The translations under genes were made by a program, and so were the position numbers. The notes beneath the pieces are model-generated. The model made no database searches and was not told the origin of the DNA. It was given only the letters and a program-made list of their open reading frames with translations. Shown piece by piece: positions 40,277-52,216 of a DNA stretch of 64,000 bases (position 1 is the first letter of the stretch; each line of letters opens with the position of its first letter). The DNA lies in contig NW_026516783.1 in the NCBI RefSeq assembly GCF_025766255.1, positions 1 to 64,000 of the forward strand. Reading direction: 5' to 3'. Source of the stretch: Zychaea mexicana. Taxonomy: Eukaryota > Mucoromycota > Mucoromycetes > Mucorales > Lichtheimiaceae.

Positions 40277-43200
40277 TTAAATACGGGAGAAAAGAAAGAA
40301 CGGAACTGCAGCGGGAGAAAGGGGCATTTGATTTTTGAACTTGATCAAGTCAGTGATGGTAATATTGTTATCGGCAAGCTTGCTATGATCACGGTTGAGG
40401 AGTGATGCTTCAAGTTCCTTGTCACTAGTACTACTACTAGCACCATTGCTAGTGCCATTGGTTTGTTGAACATCCACAAATGCTGTGGTCTCTTGTGTCA
40501 GCTTGGCCATAACACGTTCAATATCGTCTTCATTGGCCTTGAGTTCGTCCACCAACAGTTTTCGCAGCACTTGCTCAGCTGGTAACCCAGCATTTATGTC
40601 TGTGCCGACTGATTTGTTGAGCTCTTCCAGGCTCAATGGTTTCGTATCCTTTGTGGCGGAAAGACACGAATGCAGCGACTCGATGGTGACCTTGGTCGTC
40701 GTCTTGCCTCCAGAAAGGGCAGTAGCAGGTGATGATGGTACTGCCTTTTGAGATTGCAAATGAACAGAGAGTTTTCGGAACTGGGGTGATGTGGGATCGA
40801 TGTATTTATCGAAAAAGTCAATCAGGGACGCCTTGTCAACTGTACGCAGCTCTGCAACATCCTTTTCGACGTCATCGAATTCATAATAACCACAGTCGAT
40901 ATCGCCCCAATACTTTGCACCTTCTTGACCCATGTTTTTGAATTTTTCCTTCTTGTCAGCGATCAATGAGTCGACCTGGGCTTGATACTCTGTCTCGGTC
41001 ATGTTGACGATGATCTCGCGCAAGGTCTCGATGAACACTTCCACCCGGTTTTCCAAATAGACCGTGTCGCGCTCACTCTGGATGATAAATCGAAGACCCA
41101 TCGTGCCAATGTGGCGTCGGACACCACTAAAGACCAGGTAGCCGAGTTGTTCCTTTGTTCGCAGCTGATTGAAACAAGGTTCTTGTGCCATCTGGGCCAC
41201 GAGACTGAGTCGGGCTCTGAGTGGAATATCAATGACATCGCAGATTTGGCAATAGTATTCGATCGCTGAGTTTACGTTGTCTGCATCGCGTACAGGTAGT
41301 TGGTACACGAAGGACTCGCCCGCAGGAAGGTTGAGGCTTCGCGAGCTGATGAATTGGCTCGGCATCAGTGGCCGGGCGTCAAGAATGTCTTGGACGTTGC
41401 GAAACATGCTAATTGCGCGGTCTTGGTCCAAATTGCCGTGCACAAGACTCTCGATGTGCAAGTTGGACAGGATCGTTGGATAGAATGATTGCACGTCTTG
41501 GAGTTGGATATCTGCAAGTTCATTGGCAAGATCGTCACATTTCCACATCTTTTCTCGGATGGCGTATGTGAGATAATATGTTGCGTGTTGGAAGGGTGGC
41601 TCTAGGAAGAAGTTTTGATATAGCCGTTTGACCTGTCGTGTGTATGTAATTGATTAGTCATTTCGATTTCTCCTTTGCATTGTGATGGGTTGTACTCACT
41701 GAATCTTTGATCACTTTGAAGCGATCAGCCGCAATGTTTATAGTTTTCATCCTTGTTACGACCTTCTCCAGAAGGAGCGGTAACTTGTCGCTATAGCCAC
41801 CCATATTAAGCTGGAAATGATGAATATGTGTATATATAAAGTTTTAGCTTGTGATTAGAATGTTTCCGGCTGCTACATAAAAGGCAACTTACCGCGATTC
41901 CATTGGGGTCTGTGCTCAGGTGGTATGACAACCCAGTAACCTCGGCGTTATAAGAGTATTCCGTTAGCGAATCCTCCAGCAAGCTAACGTACAACCTAAA
42001 CAAAATGAAAAAAAAGGAGTTTATTATTCTTTGTTCGCCTTTTCATCTTTACCCTTCACTCACCGCCTCACACACTCGGGTTATCTAAAGGAAGCCTTAC
42101 ATTGATATCACGGCGTTTCTTGGCGTAGCATATGTCAGCGGATTTCTAAAAAGAATCCACACATTGGTCTTTGGAATCCAAAATGTATCATCTTGTTTAT
42201 GCCAGAGCCGAAGCATATTCGTTTCCTGAATAAGGTCGGGCTTGGCTTGCTTTTCCTTGACAGCACGTCTAGTAACATCCAATTCGGTAGGAATAAACTC
42301 ATTAATTGCTGGCAAGTAAAATGCGTCATTAGTTGTCAAGTTGCTTAGCATCTATAAGTATTGTTTGTTTCACAGATTAAGTTAGAAAAAACAAATATTT
42401 TGCCAATCCAATAAAAATAAACAAATGGTAGATATATTACACCACCTCCCATTATTGTTACCTGCTTTAAACGTTCGGTGAGCGGCAATACAGTATATTC
42501 CGTATTGTACCATCGCTCAACCCTGTCACACTGGATGCCATATGGGAACTCTTGGCTGGCCAGTGTCAATCGGAAATTGTCGGGGCGCAGCAAAGCAAAG
42601 TGCTCTTCAATCAGATGTGGGTCATACGCTCGAAGCAGGCTGGTGCCGCTGATGGTCCATTGTGGGGGGTAGCCTTCTTGCATCTGTTGTGTCAACCACG
42701 AGGTGTATTGCGATGGAGGGTACTTTTCCGTAAACTTGAAATCAATGGCTGCCAAAGACTGGACCTCGTCGAAGATCCATTTCTTCACACCAACGGTTTT
42801 CATCATTTCGATATACTGGAAAATAACACCCACAATATCTTCATGGTGATCTAGTAAAGCGAAAGATTGAAATTTAAGCTCTTTTTCTTAGACTCTAAAT
42901 CTTTCTCTCTCTCTCTCTAGCAACCCCTCTTATCTCGATCCCATCGTATATATAGTATGCAAGATTGATGGATGCATATGGAGATTCTTACGTAACCCGT
43001 CTTCGGTCAAGTCAATACCAACATGGAAAAAGCCGAAACCACGACCCCCATAGCAGGTACCGGAGCTAAGATAGGTTGCCCAGCCCTTCTTTTTCAAAAA
43101 GGACAAGATCGAGCCAGGGCCTTCGTGACCGATAAGGTGAGAAATGTAATGCGCAGGCTGTGTAAAAGTCGTATATTGGCCACGTAAGAAAAAAAATAAG

Positions 43201-44793
43201 AACATAAAACGGGTTCAGTTTACATTCGATGCTAATGTATGCTGGCTGTATATATGTGTGTTTTTCTTTCCCACTTTGCACATCAACTATCAACATTACT
43301 TATTACGTACCTGGCTTTCGAAATAAGGATTCTGATCCGGAAAGGGAAAAGTAAGATCGAGAGTGCGATTATGCTTTACTGACTTTACGAAAATTTGTTT
43401 CTAAATCATGCCAACATTTCAGTCCCAATACAGATATAGTTAGTAAAACCGGTCCAAAAAGGGATGTATGGACAGCGAAAAGCAGGAGTAGCTAAATGTT
43501 TACCTGGACTTCATTTTCGGTGAGGGGGTGACCTTCGAACTCTGGAACTGGGGTATTCTTGTTGCGCACATGGGAGAACTTGCTGGTTACCCATTCGGTA
43601 AGTTGATCAAGAGACTCTGCAAATCGGGTCGGAGCAAACAATAGCAAAGCGATGGTTTAGTGTTGTGCTTTATTAAAAACAAGCAGCGCATGCGTGTGTA
43701 TGCTGCTCATGTGCATAAAAGCTTCCCTTACCTTTCCCAAGCACACAGAGTTTCATTATGTTTGCGGAATAGAACGTCTCGTGAAACTTGAGCAGTTCCT
43801 GACGCACATCGACTCCACGCCGCTTCGGAGCTTCCATTAATGTTTCCAGGTTACCGGTCTCGAAGTGGCGCCATGGATGCTTTGGGTTGCTAAGTGTCTT
43901 CTCGACTTGTGCGATACGCCAGCAATCCGATTGCAAGTTCTTTTTATGCTCTTTAGAAGTATATGTGTGTGTTTGCGTGAGAACCTCGTCTGTTTCTTTT
44001 TTCGGTGGAGTGGAGGGGATAGCAGGAGCTACCACCATTACTAACTAACTCCATACATGCATTTTACACAAACATGCAAAACACATAGGATATACTATGA
44101 TGTTGTAAGCTCATATGCTCAAACAGCAACAAACATCTCTTACCAGAATCTACAGCACGGAGTTCACGCTCAGTGCAACTCTCTGAGAACAACGGGTCAA
44201 TAAAGAATCGAGAGAACCGATCCAATGCACCCTCGAGCCATGGATGACCGACTTCGAAATAATAGTTTGTATTTTCGGTACCAGTGAAAGCATTCGCATA
44301 CCCTACAGACATAGCAAACGGGTAAATGAATCAGATATCCCCCTCTTTGAAATCAAAGACACGCGAGAAACCCCATTTGTTATATCAGTACCAGAATGCT
44401 CGGAGAGGTACGAGTAGTAATCGTTTTCTTTTGGATATTTCTCGGTGCCCATAAAAAGCAAATGTTCGCAAAAGTGTGCCAGTCCCTCTAGCAGATCCTG
44501 GTTTTCAATGGAAAAGTAAGTACCTGTTGTTGTTTCCTAGTAACACAACACATAATAAACAGTTTCTATGGTAAACTTACGGGATCACTCAAATTGCCGA
44601 CATGTACATCGAGTGCAGCACTTGCTCGATCCGTTTCGGGATCGCTGATGAGCAACACCTCCAGTTGATTGGCAAGTCGTACCAATCGGTATTGGCGCTC
44701 ATCGCTGTCCGGGCGTTCAAGTGGGTGCGCATATACGTAATGAGTGCCATCGCTAGAAGCGGTCCAGTCAGTCAAGAGCGATCGTGCCACCAT
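40277..44793 (-). CDS. STE23: insulysin-family M16 metalloprotease (insulin-degrading enzyme/Ste23-like)
   Basis: Cytosolic zinc peptidase that degrades short peptides; in yeast Ste23 also acts in a-factor maturation. Twelve exons: 44793-44581, 44497-44392, 44302-44144, 43950-43732, 43616-43504, 43400-43311, 43157-42992, 42850-42462, 42351-42101, 41995-41893, 41810-41700 and 41632-40277; 1091 aa. The inverted zinc motif HFCEH (HxxEH) is followed by [15 protein letters not shown] and the downstream glutamate in ELRAVDSEHKKN. Later segments match insulysins: [68 protein letters not shown] and AKYWGDID. A Ser/Thr/Asp-rich insertion of roughly 100 residues near the C-terminus is extra relative to animal enzymes. 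The 5' side of exon 2 was set at GATCTGCTAGAG because that restores the [13 protein letters not shown] spacing. Confidence 0.94.
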
Positions 44794-47572
44794 AGTTTAT
44801 TTTTTACAGTTGTCAAGCGAGAAACAAAGAGAGAGAGAGAGATAGTTTTTATGTGAAAAAAAAGAGAAAGAAAGGGAAAGGTAAAGAGAAAGCCGAACCG
44901 TTAAGTAGCAATTGAGAGGTGATTGAGTGAGAGTGGGTTAGCAGTAGCATACAAGGTGCGTGACACGCACCCCCATTCTTCTCCTTCTCCTCCTCCGCAT
45001 GGTGCGCGCGGTTACAAAGAGCGAGGTGTGGGGGTGGGAGGGGTTGCAAAGAAAGCATAGATCCGAAGGAAGGCTTTGATGTTATGCCTCAATATTTTCG
45101 ATGAGCCATAATGTGTTCCCCATTTATCGTTCGGCGAACAAGAAACAGGTCACTTGATCTCACTGACGTTTTACTCGTTCGGCTTACATTATAACTTTGA
45201 AACTCAAAATGAAGGAACCTTCGTCAAAGTAGAGTCCAGTTGTTGTGGCTGTGGTGGTTGGTCTTTCGATGATGCATAACGACCCAATTTGTCCGAAAGC
45301 TTTTCCAGGACAATATATCTTGTTGCTTAGTTTCTACATACTCCTTGGTTGCCATGATTATTACTATAAGTTTTTTGGATGGGTTTCCATAGTAACAAAT
45401 TATTGTTGCAAGAGATTCCCACATGCATAAATATATAATTATTTGTGCTGGTAAGGTGATCCATTCCGTATTTTTTTTATTATAGAAGCGTGGCCCGGCG
45501 AGCTCAAGCACAAAAACAACTTTTTACTGTTACATGCGTCGTACCTGCTCAGAAAATCTTTGTTTGGGGGGGATTTTCGAGGAAGGGGGGGGAGACCAAG
45601 AGGAAAAGAGAGAAAGAGAAATCCAGGTACACCGACTACATATATAAAACAAATTATACATTATAACCTACAAGATGATTAAATTCAAGTTGCACACGCA
45701 CAAACTAAAAGACTGGAGTGTAACGTTTTATCCTTTGTACTATAAAAAATGTGCTTCAAGTTTAATGTAGCAGCATTGCATATGCACAAACTTTTAAGCT
45801 TTAACCTGAGCTTATCCCCCCAGTTCATATGTATCTCATGAAGAAGAATGCAAGTAGAGCAGTCAAAAGAATGCATTGGACATCATCCTCAATAGAGCCA
45901 GTAGCTACCTTCAGGCTTCGTCTTTCCTTTTTATATTTTTATTCGCTTCGGCATGACGATGACGGTGTCTCAAGGTGCCACTCGTCGAAAAACAAAAACA
46001 TGTTAGCTGCGCGGGTCATATTCCAAACTGGGCAAAGTTTGCCACTATCCACGTAGGGATGTTCACCCCCTCTCCCCACAATATCTTTATCCAGCTGACT
46101 TATTGAGCTGTAAGCTCTCTATATCTCTTCTCCTACCACCCTCCCCCAACCAACAGACCTTCTCCACTCAAGTGGCAGTAGTTTTCCTTTACAATAGATG
46201 AGAGAGTAACAGTAAGTACGATTATGAGAGGAATATCGGATGATTAGGTCACATTGCTAACCTGACTTTAGCTACGTCCTTTTGTTACCTTTCCTATATA
46301 TTATAGCCTGTCTTGTTCTTGACTTTGGGTAGTGCTCAAGTACGATGGTTACCAATTATAGCACGATACATCTGTAAAACCAAAACAAAGAAGCAAGAAT
46401 GTTTTCATGAGACGTCTCTGGAAAGAAGGGGGTCATGATGGCGGAGAATTGATACAATGTGTGAGTTTGGGAGAAATATGGTATTAGCAGTAATGATACG
46501 TATGTTATATTATCGGTTGACACACACACACGCTGAATAGCCACAAAAGAGCTTGGTACTCTTTTTAAAAAAGGTATCAGTGTGTGCGTGTACATATACA
46601 CTGTTAGCAGCAATATGAAAGATCTGCTGCAGCAGCAGCAGCATTGGAAGAGGGAAAAAAGAGGAACGGGACTCACATGATTACTCTCTGTATTTGTCAT
46701 ATCATCACTGTACTTCATCATCCGTCCGTCGTATACAGTTTGTGTCTCAAGAACTTTTCCCGCCAAATGCGAAACACACACATAGAGTCAAAAGCTGTGT
46801 TCCGAAGCACCCCGGCAAATGATTCCTAGTGTGTGTGACATGTATGGCGCTTTGGCCAGGTATCATTGCACAAAACTGGAGCGGGTTTTGGGTAAAGTGA
46901 TGTTCAATGACGAGGAAGTAAGCCTATTAGAAATGGATCCGATAGAGCGAGATCACGTTTCCGTCGCCCGACTTTTGTAGCGCTCTTCTTCTCCGGAGAG
47001 GAGGGGGGGAGAGGTGTTGTCATACATACCCGGTTACAGTAAAAAGTACACACATATTTTTTTTCTTTGTTATTTTTAAAATAAGTGTGTATATATATTG
47101 TTTTTGGGAGCATGAAGGACCGAGGGGAACACTGAACTAAATCTTATCATCGGATCTACCTTATATGGACATACCATGTTGGTTACTACATGTTACTATT
47201 GGCGGCTCTTGTTCTCTTTTGCTCGCATGATGATAATGATACCACCATCATCACCTTACCACAAGGCAGCAGTCGTAAATGATACAACTACCTGTTCATC
47301 GCAAGCAATGAGAGAAGTGTAGGAATCATTGTGTATCTTTCTTCTTGATGCAGACTAACAGCATTGGTAGTGATAAGTAAGTACAACGACACAACGAAAA
47401 CCTCGCAGCCCAGGAGTGATAATAAAAGCCTAATCAAAATATCAAAGCAGAGAATGTAGAGAAACTATTGCTCATTCTACATATTCATCATCACAGGCAC
47501 ATTTTATAAACAAGAAAATAAAACAAACCAGATCGTGACTCATTATTGTGCTCCGCGCTTACTTGATGGGCT

Positions 47573-47715
47573 ATGACACTGTGGCTGCAGCGAAGTGTCA
47601 TGAATCTCCGTAGCGCTATGCCGGCTGGGCATACAGGCTGTTGCTTTTAAAAGTATACGATAAGCGTCATAGGTGGCGCTCGCACTGTACCGGCCGGTGG
47701 GAGAATTTTTTTTTT
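47573..47715 (+). ncRNA. possible structured RNA (two perfect hairpins then T10)
   Basis: Hairpin 1: ATGACACT (47573-47580) pairs with AGTGTCAT (47594-47601). Hairpin 2: TATGCC (47617-47622) pairs with GGCATA (47628-47633) over a 5-nt loop. A GC-rich stretch (GGTGGCGCTCGC...CCGGCCGG) precedes ten T residues at 47706-47715, which would stop Pol III. It does not look like U6, 5S, SRP or RNase P RNA as I know them. The minus strand also carries a 68-codon ORF (47543-47749), so coding is an alternative. Tentative. Confidence 0.25.
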
Positions 47716-48615
47716 CGCAATCTATGTTGTGAACGAGAGACCGGGTCAAGCAAAAACAAGTGATGTATACACCAACGAAAGATGATGATAATACAAAAAA
47801 AGGTATCCCAGCATTTTTCTTTTGCTACGTGGGACGACGATGACGGTCTGTGGGGACATGTGGCGCAGGGTGCGTGTACTCATGCAACATCGTGTTACAT
47901 GTGGTTGCTGTCCGGTTTTCTTCGCTATACTACATGTACAATTCTGCTACTATATGTATGGAGAAAGCGCCATAACGTGTGTGCGCAAGAGATACAAGCA
48001 GCTATCCATTCAATGCCGGAGCGGGAGAGCCATCTCGTTTTCTGTTTTCATGGGCTTAGAAAGACAAGCTCCGCTTGTATATTGTAATTCTCGATGGTGT
48101 TATGAAGAAAAGGTGCTTTGTTGTTTTACAATTTACATATAATCACGTGTTGCCGTTACTTCTTGAGCCTTTCTTCTGACAAGAAGGATCATTTGCAGCA
48201 GTGATGGTGGCCCACATCAGGAATTCTTAGACGCACATCATACATAGAGACAGAAGTTTCATCGTTCCAAATATTCGTCTCAAATATCCAAATATGTAAT
48301 TGGGCTCAGAGTCATCTGTGCATGAGCGCCGCCGCTCTGGAATGCTGTCCTACACTGTTTTTAGTCCTATAGACAAGACGCAACTGGTGGCCTGTCTGCT
48401 GCTGCTGTAAAGGAAACAAATGTTGCAATTACATCATACTGTAAACTGGAATGGTAAGCGCCGTATTAACTGTCAACCGGCACTTTTTTTCCTATCACTG
48501 CGCATAATCTAATGTACGAAATAAAGGTGTATGTATGCTTCAATGTGTAATGTTGCTCAGTAATAATACATTTTATTTATAAACAGCTAGCCTGGCTGTG
48601 GTGCATGCATAATAT

Positions 48616-48669
48616 AAATGCAGCATTCACAAATGCAGCATTCACAAATGCAGCATTTACAAATGCAGA
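48616..48669. repeat. 15-bp tandem repeat, about 3.5 units
   Basis: Unit AAATGCAGCATTCAC at 48616-48630, 48631-48645 and, with one change (TTTAC), 48646-48660, then a partial AAATGCAGAC. The sequence upstream is related (GCATGCATAATATAAATGCAG). Confidence 0.9.
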
Positions 48670-49120
48670 CAGACAAGCATGCTGTATTATTTAATGCATT
48701 TCAATGAAAGTCATGTGATATATGTATGGAGATCCTTCGCAGAGAGAGAAAGAAAAGGAAATGCGTAATAGTTGGTGGGCTAGAATGCAAGTTACAAGTG
48801 TTTACAGTAGTACAGTAGGTTTGTAGTCAGGAATCTGCGAATTATAGCAAGGGAAATGCAGTGTTATAAAGTGGAATGGGGTATGTAAGCTTATGCAAAG
48901 AAAGTACGTATGTAGACTCGTTTATAGTAAACATAACCGAGTGAGTAGAATACATTACTTGTTTTCTTCCTCCTCCGTCATAGAGCCTGGAAACTTGCTC
49001 GAGCATTGTATTCCTGCTCGGCTCTAATAGTGGTAGATATACAGGTAAATTGATACATAATGTTATGATGAGTTTGAGAAGTAGAAAAATATCTTCCACA
49101 TGTTTATTTTCCTACTTTTA

Positions 49121-50115
49121 TCACTTTAAGCTCGGTAAAATTAGAAAATTGGATTCCATAAATGATATGTACGTTGATGCTTCTTCTTGAGCCTTTTGCC
49201 GAGCGCGGTCTCGTTTGGTTGCGATCCATTCAGCATCATCACGGCTGACCTTTTTTGTGATGGTGATAATTCCCACAAGATCAACAGTGAGTCGTTTTTT
49301 TTTGAAGAAATCATAATAGCTGTTCTTGTTTTTTAACATTACTATTATCAAAAAAAGTCCTCACTTTTACGATTTGTACATTGCGCTTATGACAAGCAGT
49401 ATGCAGTCTCAAAGCAACATGTCTCGGGTCTTCTTCATAAACTTTTGCAGGGTTCATGATGGCTGATAATAACCATACAGATTAGATGTCTTTTCTGCTT
49501 TCTATTTTTCTTTTGGAGTTCCAGGTATGTATACAAATGAAAATATCCATCACTGACCGTCGACAATCTTTTTGCTGGTAACTCCAACGACCAAGTAAAA
49601 CCCTTTTGGAAAGATGTCAACTACTTTTTCAATAGCCTATTGAGAATGATGTCATTATTACGATGATGTGGATATGGATCGAATGAATGAAGTTATAGAT
49701 TTACTTAAAACTAAGCATTATTAATATTAAAAAGAAAACTGTACCAGTAGTTGCAAATGGAAGAATGAAGTAGGCATAGTTTCTTCCAAGCGCTGACATA
49801 GTTCTCGAAACGTATCATCAGCCCAGCACACCGCGTATGTTGCAAAAGGATATTGGCCGCGCTTCCAGTCCTCCTTGCGGCCAACTTCGAGCAAAGCAAC
49901 ATGTTCTCTCGGATGCGGTACTCGGCCTAATGCAGACTAAATTCATTCACACATACACAGTTGTGTGAGCTTGTATCATGTTTTGTGTGTAACAGTTTAT
50001 GTATGGTTCGTTGTTTCTCTCGCCATTCCGTATTCCCTGTCCCTTTTTCCCCAAAATCAGCAAGAACAGTAATGGCAATAGTACTGACTGTCCGCTCGAC
50101 GGTTGAATATGGCAT
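49121..50115 (-). CDS. multi-exon protein of unknown function
   Basis: Four consecutive exons join with matching phases: 49936-49745, 49636-49558, 49462-49365 and 49324-49121 (stop). They encode about 190 residues: EHVALLEVGRKEDWKRGQYPFATYAVCWADDTFRELC, AIEKVVDIFPKGFYLVVGVTSKKIVDA, RHVALRLHTACHKRNVQIVK and a C-terminal DRARQKAQEEAS helix. Alternating hydrophobic strands and helices suggest a compact alpha/beta domain. The first exon probably starts at the ATG at 50115 (MPYSTVERTVSTIAIT), but its donor is unclear. The only in-phase GT gives a 117-nt intron with a weak GTTCTT donor. I do not recognise the family. Confidence 0.5.
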
Positions 50116-50234
50116 GGTGAAAGAAAAAGTCAAACTGGAAAGGCTTTATACAATATACACATGGCAGACAGGTTTTTATTTTATTTTATTTGCATGAAAA
50201 ACCTTGAGCACGCGGGCCTCGGGGAGAGAAAAAC

Positions 50235-51711
50235 ATGGAAAAGGCGCGACGCGAATTCACCGTGCTTTTTCGTACCTGTTCTACAAACACACAAACGATG
50301 CTGAGAAAACGTAAGAGGCAACTGGCCCAACAGCTATTACAACAAGAAGGAACATCACGGATCCTTGATGCTATTGAATTACCACCATCCGACCACGATT
50401 CATACTATAGCAGGGAGCAGCAACAACAACAGCAAGAAGTAGACGACGACGACGATTTCCAAGTAGAGGGTAGCATTGTAGCGGCAAGCAGTCGACATTC
50501 GGTAGTGTCACGATCCAATTTACCAGTAGCATCACGCCAATCCGCTTCCCTGGCTCGACACTCAATAGCAGCTTCTGTACGTCAATCACCAGCACCAACA
50601 CTGAATCGTAGTATAACGGCAGTTTCCGTTGAACGAAACTCAGTAGAATCAGAATTAGGATTTTCCCTTCACCGTTCACAACCGTTAGAAGAGGAAGACG
50701 ATGACGACGAGAACGATCCGTTCTCGGACGGTGAGCAAAGCGATGATGACCGTAGTGCTGCCAATACAAGTACGTTTTTTTGTGAGGAAGGAATTGTGTA
50801 GAGAGATTAGGTTTTTTTCTTCTGTGTACAATCCATGCAATATAAACAGATACACATATACTCACGTATACACTGACTGAACCTCCACTTGTGTCATAAC
50901 TTAGGAAGTGTTGTTAGTGGGGCTCCTGCTCGTCGCCGGAAAAACATGCGAAAAGAGGCACCGACCTTGGCGCCAATGGATGATGCTATGCGCGCAGAAG
51001 TGTATAAAATATTGAAAAAAGCTGTGAGGTAAGTTGTGCCCCGCCCAACGGTATGATAGAGGAGGATTGTATATCCACACAATTACATTCAGGTTTGCTA
51101 ATATTTGCAAAAAAAGTCAAGCTATGGATGATATAGTCAAAGAGCTTGGTCTTCCAAAAAGCGCTGAACACGTTTCTGTTCATTCTGCTTTGACCAGGAT
51201 GATGGATGTGCTGCAGAAACGTATCTATCGAACACCTATACCGTCAGATGTCAAAGCCAAAATGTTCAATCGAGAGAAAATGGAAGCATCCAATGTACGC
51301 TCCCTATACATATATGATAAGATTGCATGTGTGTATATATGGATACTTAACTCTCTTCTTCTTTTTTTTTGGTGGTAGGCGAAAATTGAAGCCACAATAA
51401 AATCAATGTTGAGCCAGTTGATTACTGTGGAACGCGGTGCTCGAGAAGATGAAATAAAATTAGAAGAGGAGAAAAAGCAGTTTGAGCGGTTACAAGAACT
51501 GGAACGCACAGAGCAGGAGAGGACGAACAAGAAGCGAGAGGAGCTCATGGTAAGAAGAAAGAGCTTTGATACATGTGGTCCATATCTTCCAGCTGCATAA
51601 AGGGTTAACATTTGTGATATGTAGGGTATCGATAAACTGTTGGCTCAAGGTCCGCCTGAGGATGACTACGTCTTGAGTTTATTGCATTATCCAAGCTCAA
51701 AGTTCTCTTAG
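50235..51711 (+). CDS. coiled-coil protein, CENP-Q-like kinetochore candidate
   Basis: Five exons: 50235-50769, 50905-51028, 51093-51294, 51379-51549 and 51625-51711; 372 aa. The N-terminal half is disordered, with Arg/Ser repeats (SRHSVVSRSN, SARHSIAAS-like), a poly-Gln run and acidic blocks. The second half is helical: APMDDAMRAEVYKILKKAVRFANICKKSQAMDDIVKEL, then a long coiled coil (KIEATIKSMLSQLITVERGARED...EQERTNKKREELMGIDKLLAQGPP). This layout, a basic disordered N-terminus, a helical hairpin and a short C-terminal segment, resembles CENP-Q/Okp1/Fta7 inner-kinetochore subunits. That is an architectural comparison only. A downstream in-frame ATG at 50298 (MLRKRKRQ) is an alternative start. 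Confidence 0.45.
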
Positions 51712-52216
51712 AGAACAATCATCTTCAGAAACCTCTCCTCATAACTAGCACCATGTATCTACAATCTCGTCATCACGCATTATATATATCCCCTCCTCCT
51801 TCTATTACTACGTCTTCCCTCATCCGTCATCTTCATTCTCCTCCTTTGCATTTCAAGTAGTAACATCTTAATTCAAATCATATTATATCTCAACTGCAAG
51901 CATCGTTACAAATTAATATGCTTTCGAGAAGAGGCATATGCTTCGAACACGCACCTCCCCAAAACGCAGCAACGACAATGTATGTGCGACAGAGGCATAT
52001 GTCAACCACTTAAAACAGTCATCTTGGCATTTTAAAAGGCATTCTTTGTCTTTTAATGAACTCCTTGTTACAACTTGACATTTTCTTTGGTTCTTTTTAA
52101 AGATAACATTTACTGCATACTAGCCCTTTTTTCTTTCCTTTTTTGGAGCAACTGAGCTTACTCCCTCTCTTTCCGTTGTTCCTAATCAAGCACAATTTTT
52201 CTTTTTTGCCTCTATC
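51712..52216. other. spacer, promoter of the PacC-like gene
   Basis: Tandem plus-strand genes flank it. It holds the 3' flank of the coiled-coil gene and a pyrimidine-rich leader just before 52217. No gene seen. Confidence 0.5.

Larger units (their letters stand above)
44794..49120. other. 4.3-kb gene-poor region
   Basis: No supported protein gene. Around 45200-45360 a minus-strand frame ends in a protein-like tail (KLSDKLGRYASSK...), but I could not connect it to a start. 46350-46790 has CA tracts and a CAG/CTG run (46624-46642). Two perfect hairpins with a T tract occur at 47573-47715, and a 15-bp tandem repeat at 48616-48669. Confidence 0.45.

Noticed and set aside
46356..46781. 141-codon minus-strand frame
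   Set aside because: Spans CA tracts and a CAG run; composition reflects simple repeats and not coding.
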